Assembly: GCA_005877535.1 (NCBI GenBank)
Contig: VBOM01000188.1
Location: forward strand, 1-7,114
Length of the DNA: 7,114 nt
From: Nitrospirota bacterium
GTDB taxonomy: Bacteria; Nitrospirota; Nitrospiria; Nitrospirales; Nitrospiraceae
Direction: 5' to 3'
Below the pieces are notes generated by a model. It did no database searches and was not told where the DNA came from. It worked only from the letters and a program-made list of their open reading frames with translations. The position numbers and the translations under genes were made by a program. Of the stretch, positions 6,267-7,114 are shown piece after piece. How positions within the stretch are numbered: position 1 is the stretch's first letter; each line of letters begins with the position of its first letter.

Positions 6267-6721
6267 GAGGCCACACAGCCTTTCTCTTTGAGCTTGTTCT
6301 GGAGTCGGTTCACGACCGTTGCCTCCGCCTCTTCAGATGGATCAATAGGCCACCATTTGGTGGCTTGTTGCGAGATCCCGCCTTTCAGGTGCCACCGTTG
6401 TCGATTTTCAAGAACACTCACTGAGGTAACGTCGTTGAGGCGTTTCACCGCGAGCGTCATGCGAACCCGCTCTTGATTGCCGAACGCATCACGTTCGAAT
6501 ATCCCGTAGGAGCGTTCTGTACCTTCCATCTCGACCCAGCCGGTCTCGATGAGCCCTTTGTCCTTATCCTGAACCTGTATCGGCCGACCCTTCAGGGATT
6601 CTAAGGCAGCGCTCCACACCACGTCATACGAACAGATGAAAAACTGATCGTTGCTGCCGCTTAGGGTGGCACAGCCGCTCCAAGCGAGGAGCCCTATGAG
6701 TGCAATAATTCTTGCTCGCAC
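6263..6721 (-). CDS. Small outer-envelope lipoprotein, BamC-like in pattern, function unknown
   Basis: A 152-residue protein with a short signal peptide ending in SGC-ATL, making Cys17 the likely lipidated residue; the Trp at -3 is atypical for a lipobox. The body contains YDVVWSAALESLKGRPIQV followed by DKDKGLIETGW, a pattern seen in BamC-like and related lipoprotein domains (a helix with Trp, then a strand ending in (I/L)ETxW). I claim the resemblance only, not a role in outer-membrane assembly. It starts with GTG at 6719-6721. AAGGAG lies 11 nt and AGGA 6 nt before it, and the start gives a proper signal peptide. It follows the porin gene after 63 bp, which contain a strong hairpin, and its stop overlaps the start of the FMN-binding gene by 4 bp. 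Confidence 0.85.
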   Translation of the reverse strand: MRARIIALIGLLAWSGCATLSGSNDQFFICSYDVVWSAALESLKGRPIQVQDKDKGLIETGWVEMEGTERSYGIFERDAFGNQERVRMTLAVKRLNDVTSVSVLENRQRWHLKGGISQQATKWWPIDPSEEAEATVVNRLQNKLKEKGCVAS

Positions 6722-6743
6722 GTGATGTCCTGCTCCTTAGGGA

Positions 6744-6777
6744 CTCGGCGAACTCTCTTGCGAGAGAGTTCGCCGAG
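6744..6777. repeat. Perfect 15-bp inverted repeat between porin and lipoprotein genes
   Basis: CTCGGCGAACTCTCT (6744-6758) and AGAGAGTTCGCCGAG (6763-6777) are exact reverse complements around a TGCG tetraloop. The hairpin starts 7 bp after the porin stop (minus strand) and ends just before the AAGGAG of the lipoprotein gene. There is no T-run on the minus strand, so it is probably not a simple terminator. More likely roles are 3'-end protection of the porin mRNA, partial termination, or control of lipoprotein translation. Confidence 0.8.
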
Positions 6778-6784
6778 CATCGGT

Positions 6785-7114
6785 TTAGAAATACGTCGCG
6801 GCAGAGATGACCAGCGCGGCGTCATGAATTCGTTGACTTGTGTTGGGATTAAATGCCATAGGCTGATATTGGTAACTGATCTTGAACACCGCATCTTCAA
6901 TGGGCCGATAGTTGAGACCAAAGGAAACTTGCTCCAGATTGCCCCAGCCACCTGTTCCATTTGAGTCGTCCAGGTTGGTGTTAACCCGGTCGTACCGAAT
7001 CACGGCGGTCAAGGTCGAGCCTGGGCCAAAGCGTCTTGGAGAGAGTTTGGCCAAGATCTCGGGCATGAAATGATAGTTGCCTTGGATGTAGTAACCATTC
7101 ATGCGCTGCGGCGG
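6785..7114 (-). CDS. C-terminus of an outer-membrane porin (5' end outside window)
   Basis: The frame is open to the window edge (PPQR precedes the Met at 7100-7102), so that ATG is internal. The visible 109 or so residues alternate polar and hydrophobic residues as in beta-strands: YYIQGNYHF, TLTAVIRYDRVNTN, LEQVSFGLNYRPIEDAVFKISYQYQ, and a final ALVISAATYF. Ending in Phe with aromatic and hydrophobic residues at alternating positions is the beta-signal recognised by the BAM complex. The GLNYRPIEDAVFK style and the RYDRV(N/D) strand resemble the phosphate-selective porin O/P group, which often has unknown substrate. It is the first visible gene of the minus-strand cluster with the lipoprotein and the FMN-binding protein. 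The stop is TAA at 6785-6787. Confidence 0.85.
   Translation of the reverse strand, partial: PPQRMNGYYIQGNYHFMPEILAKLSPRRFGPGSTLTAVIRYDRVNTNLDDSNGTGGWGNLEQVSFGLNYRPIEDAVFKISYQYQPMAFNPNTSQRIHDAALVISAATYF

Noticed and set aside
1..7114. CRISPR array, tRNA, rRNA, insertion sequence or phage genes
   Set aside because: No spaced direct repeats, cloverleaf-like sequence, transposase or integrase motifs were seen on either strand.

Overview
The window (7,114 bp, moderate GC) reads as ordinary chromosomal DNA from a Gram-negative bacterium: it has an outer-membrane porin, lipoproteins with lipoboxes, periplasmic c-type haem proteins and a periplasmic flavoprotein. The gene set and protein style fit a Nitrospira-like (Nitrospirota) genome. 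That is an inference from general resemblance, and no marker here proves it.

Layout. The plus strand carries the 3' two thirds of topA (1-1526; the 5' end lies outside the window). After 265 bp with a strong sigma70-type promoter comes a bacterioferritin gene (1792-2268) interrupted by an in-frame TGA. The rest of the window is on the minus strand. From right to left it holds the C-terminus of an outer-membrane porin (5' end outside the window), a small BamC-like lipoprotein, an exported FMN-binding protein and a four-helix membrane protein. These four lie close together, with a perfect 15-bp hairpin after the porin, a 4-bp ATGA overlap and a 24-bp gap, and end at a terminator-like hairpin. 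A second pair follows on the same strand: an HD-GYP-type c-di-GMP phosphodiesterase homologue with a degenerate signature, then a lipoprotein di-haem peroxidase of the MauG/CcpA type starting 19 bp later. The peroxidase is broken by an in-frame TAG and by a one-base expansion in a C6 tract, and it converges on the bacterioferritin gene across a 171-bp gap with a hairpin.

How the genes may work together. The porin, lipoprotein, flavoprotein and His-containing membrane protein look like one envelope module. A plausible but unproven reading is extracytoplasmic flavin-based electron transfer, with electrons passing from the membrane protein to covalently bound FMN in the periplasm, alongside an outer-membrane pore. 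The peroxidase and bacterioferritin belong to peroxide and iron handling.

The most notable observation is a cluster of three reading-frame lesions within about 1.2 kb (2062-3223) in two adjacent convergent genes, while the other genes are open. Either this stretch is decaying or the assembly is locally wrong. I see no CRISPR array, tRNA, rRNA, insertion sequence or other mobile element.
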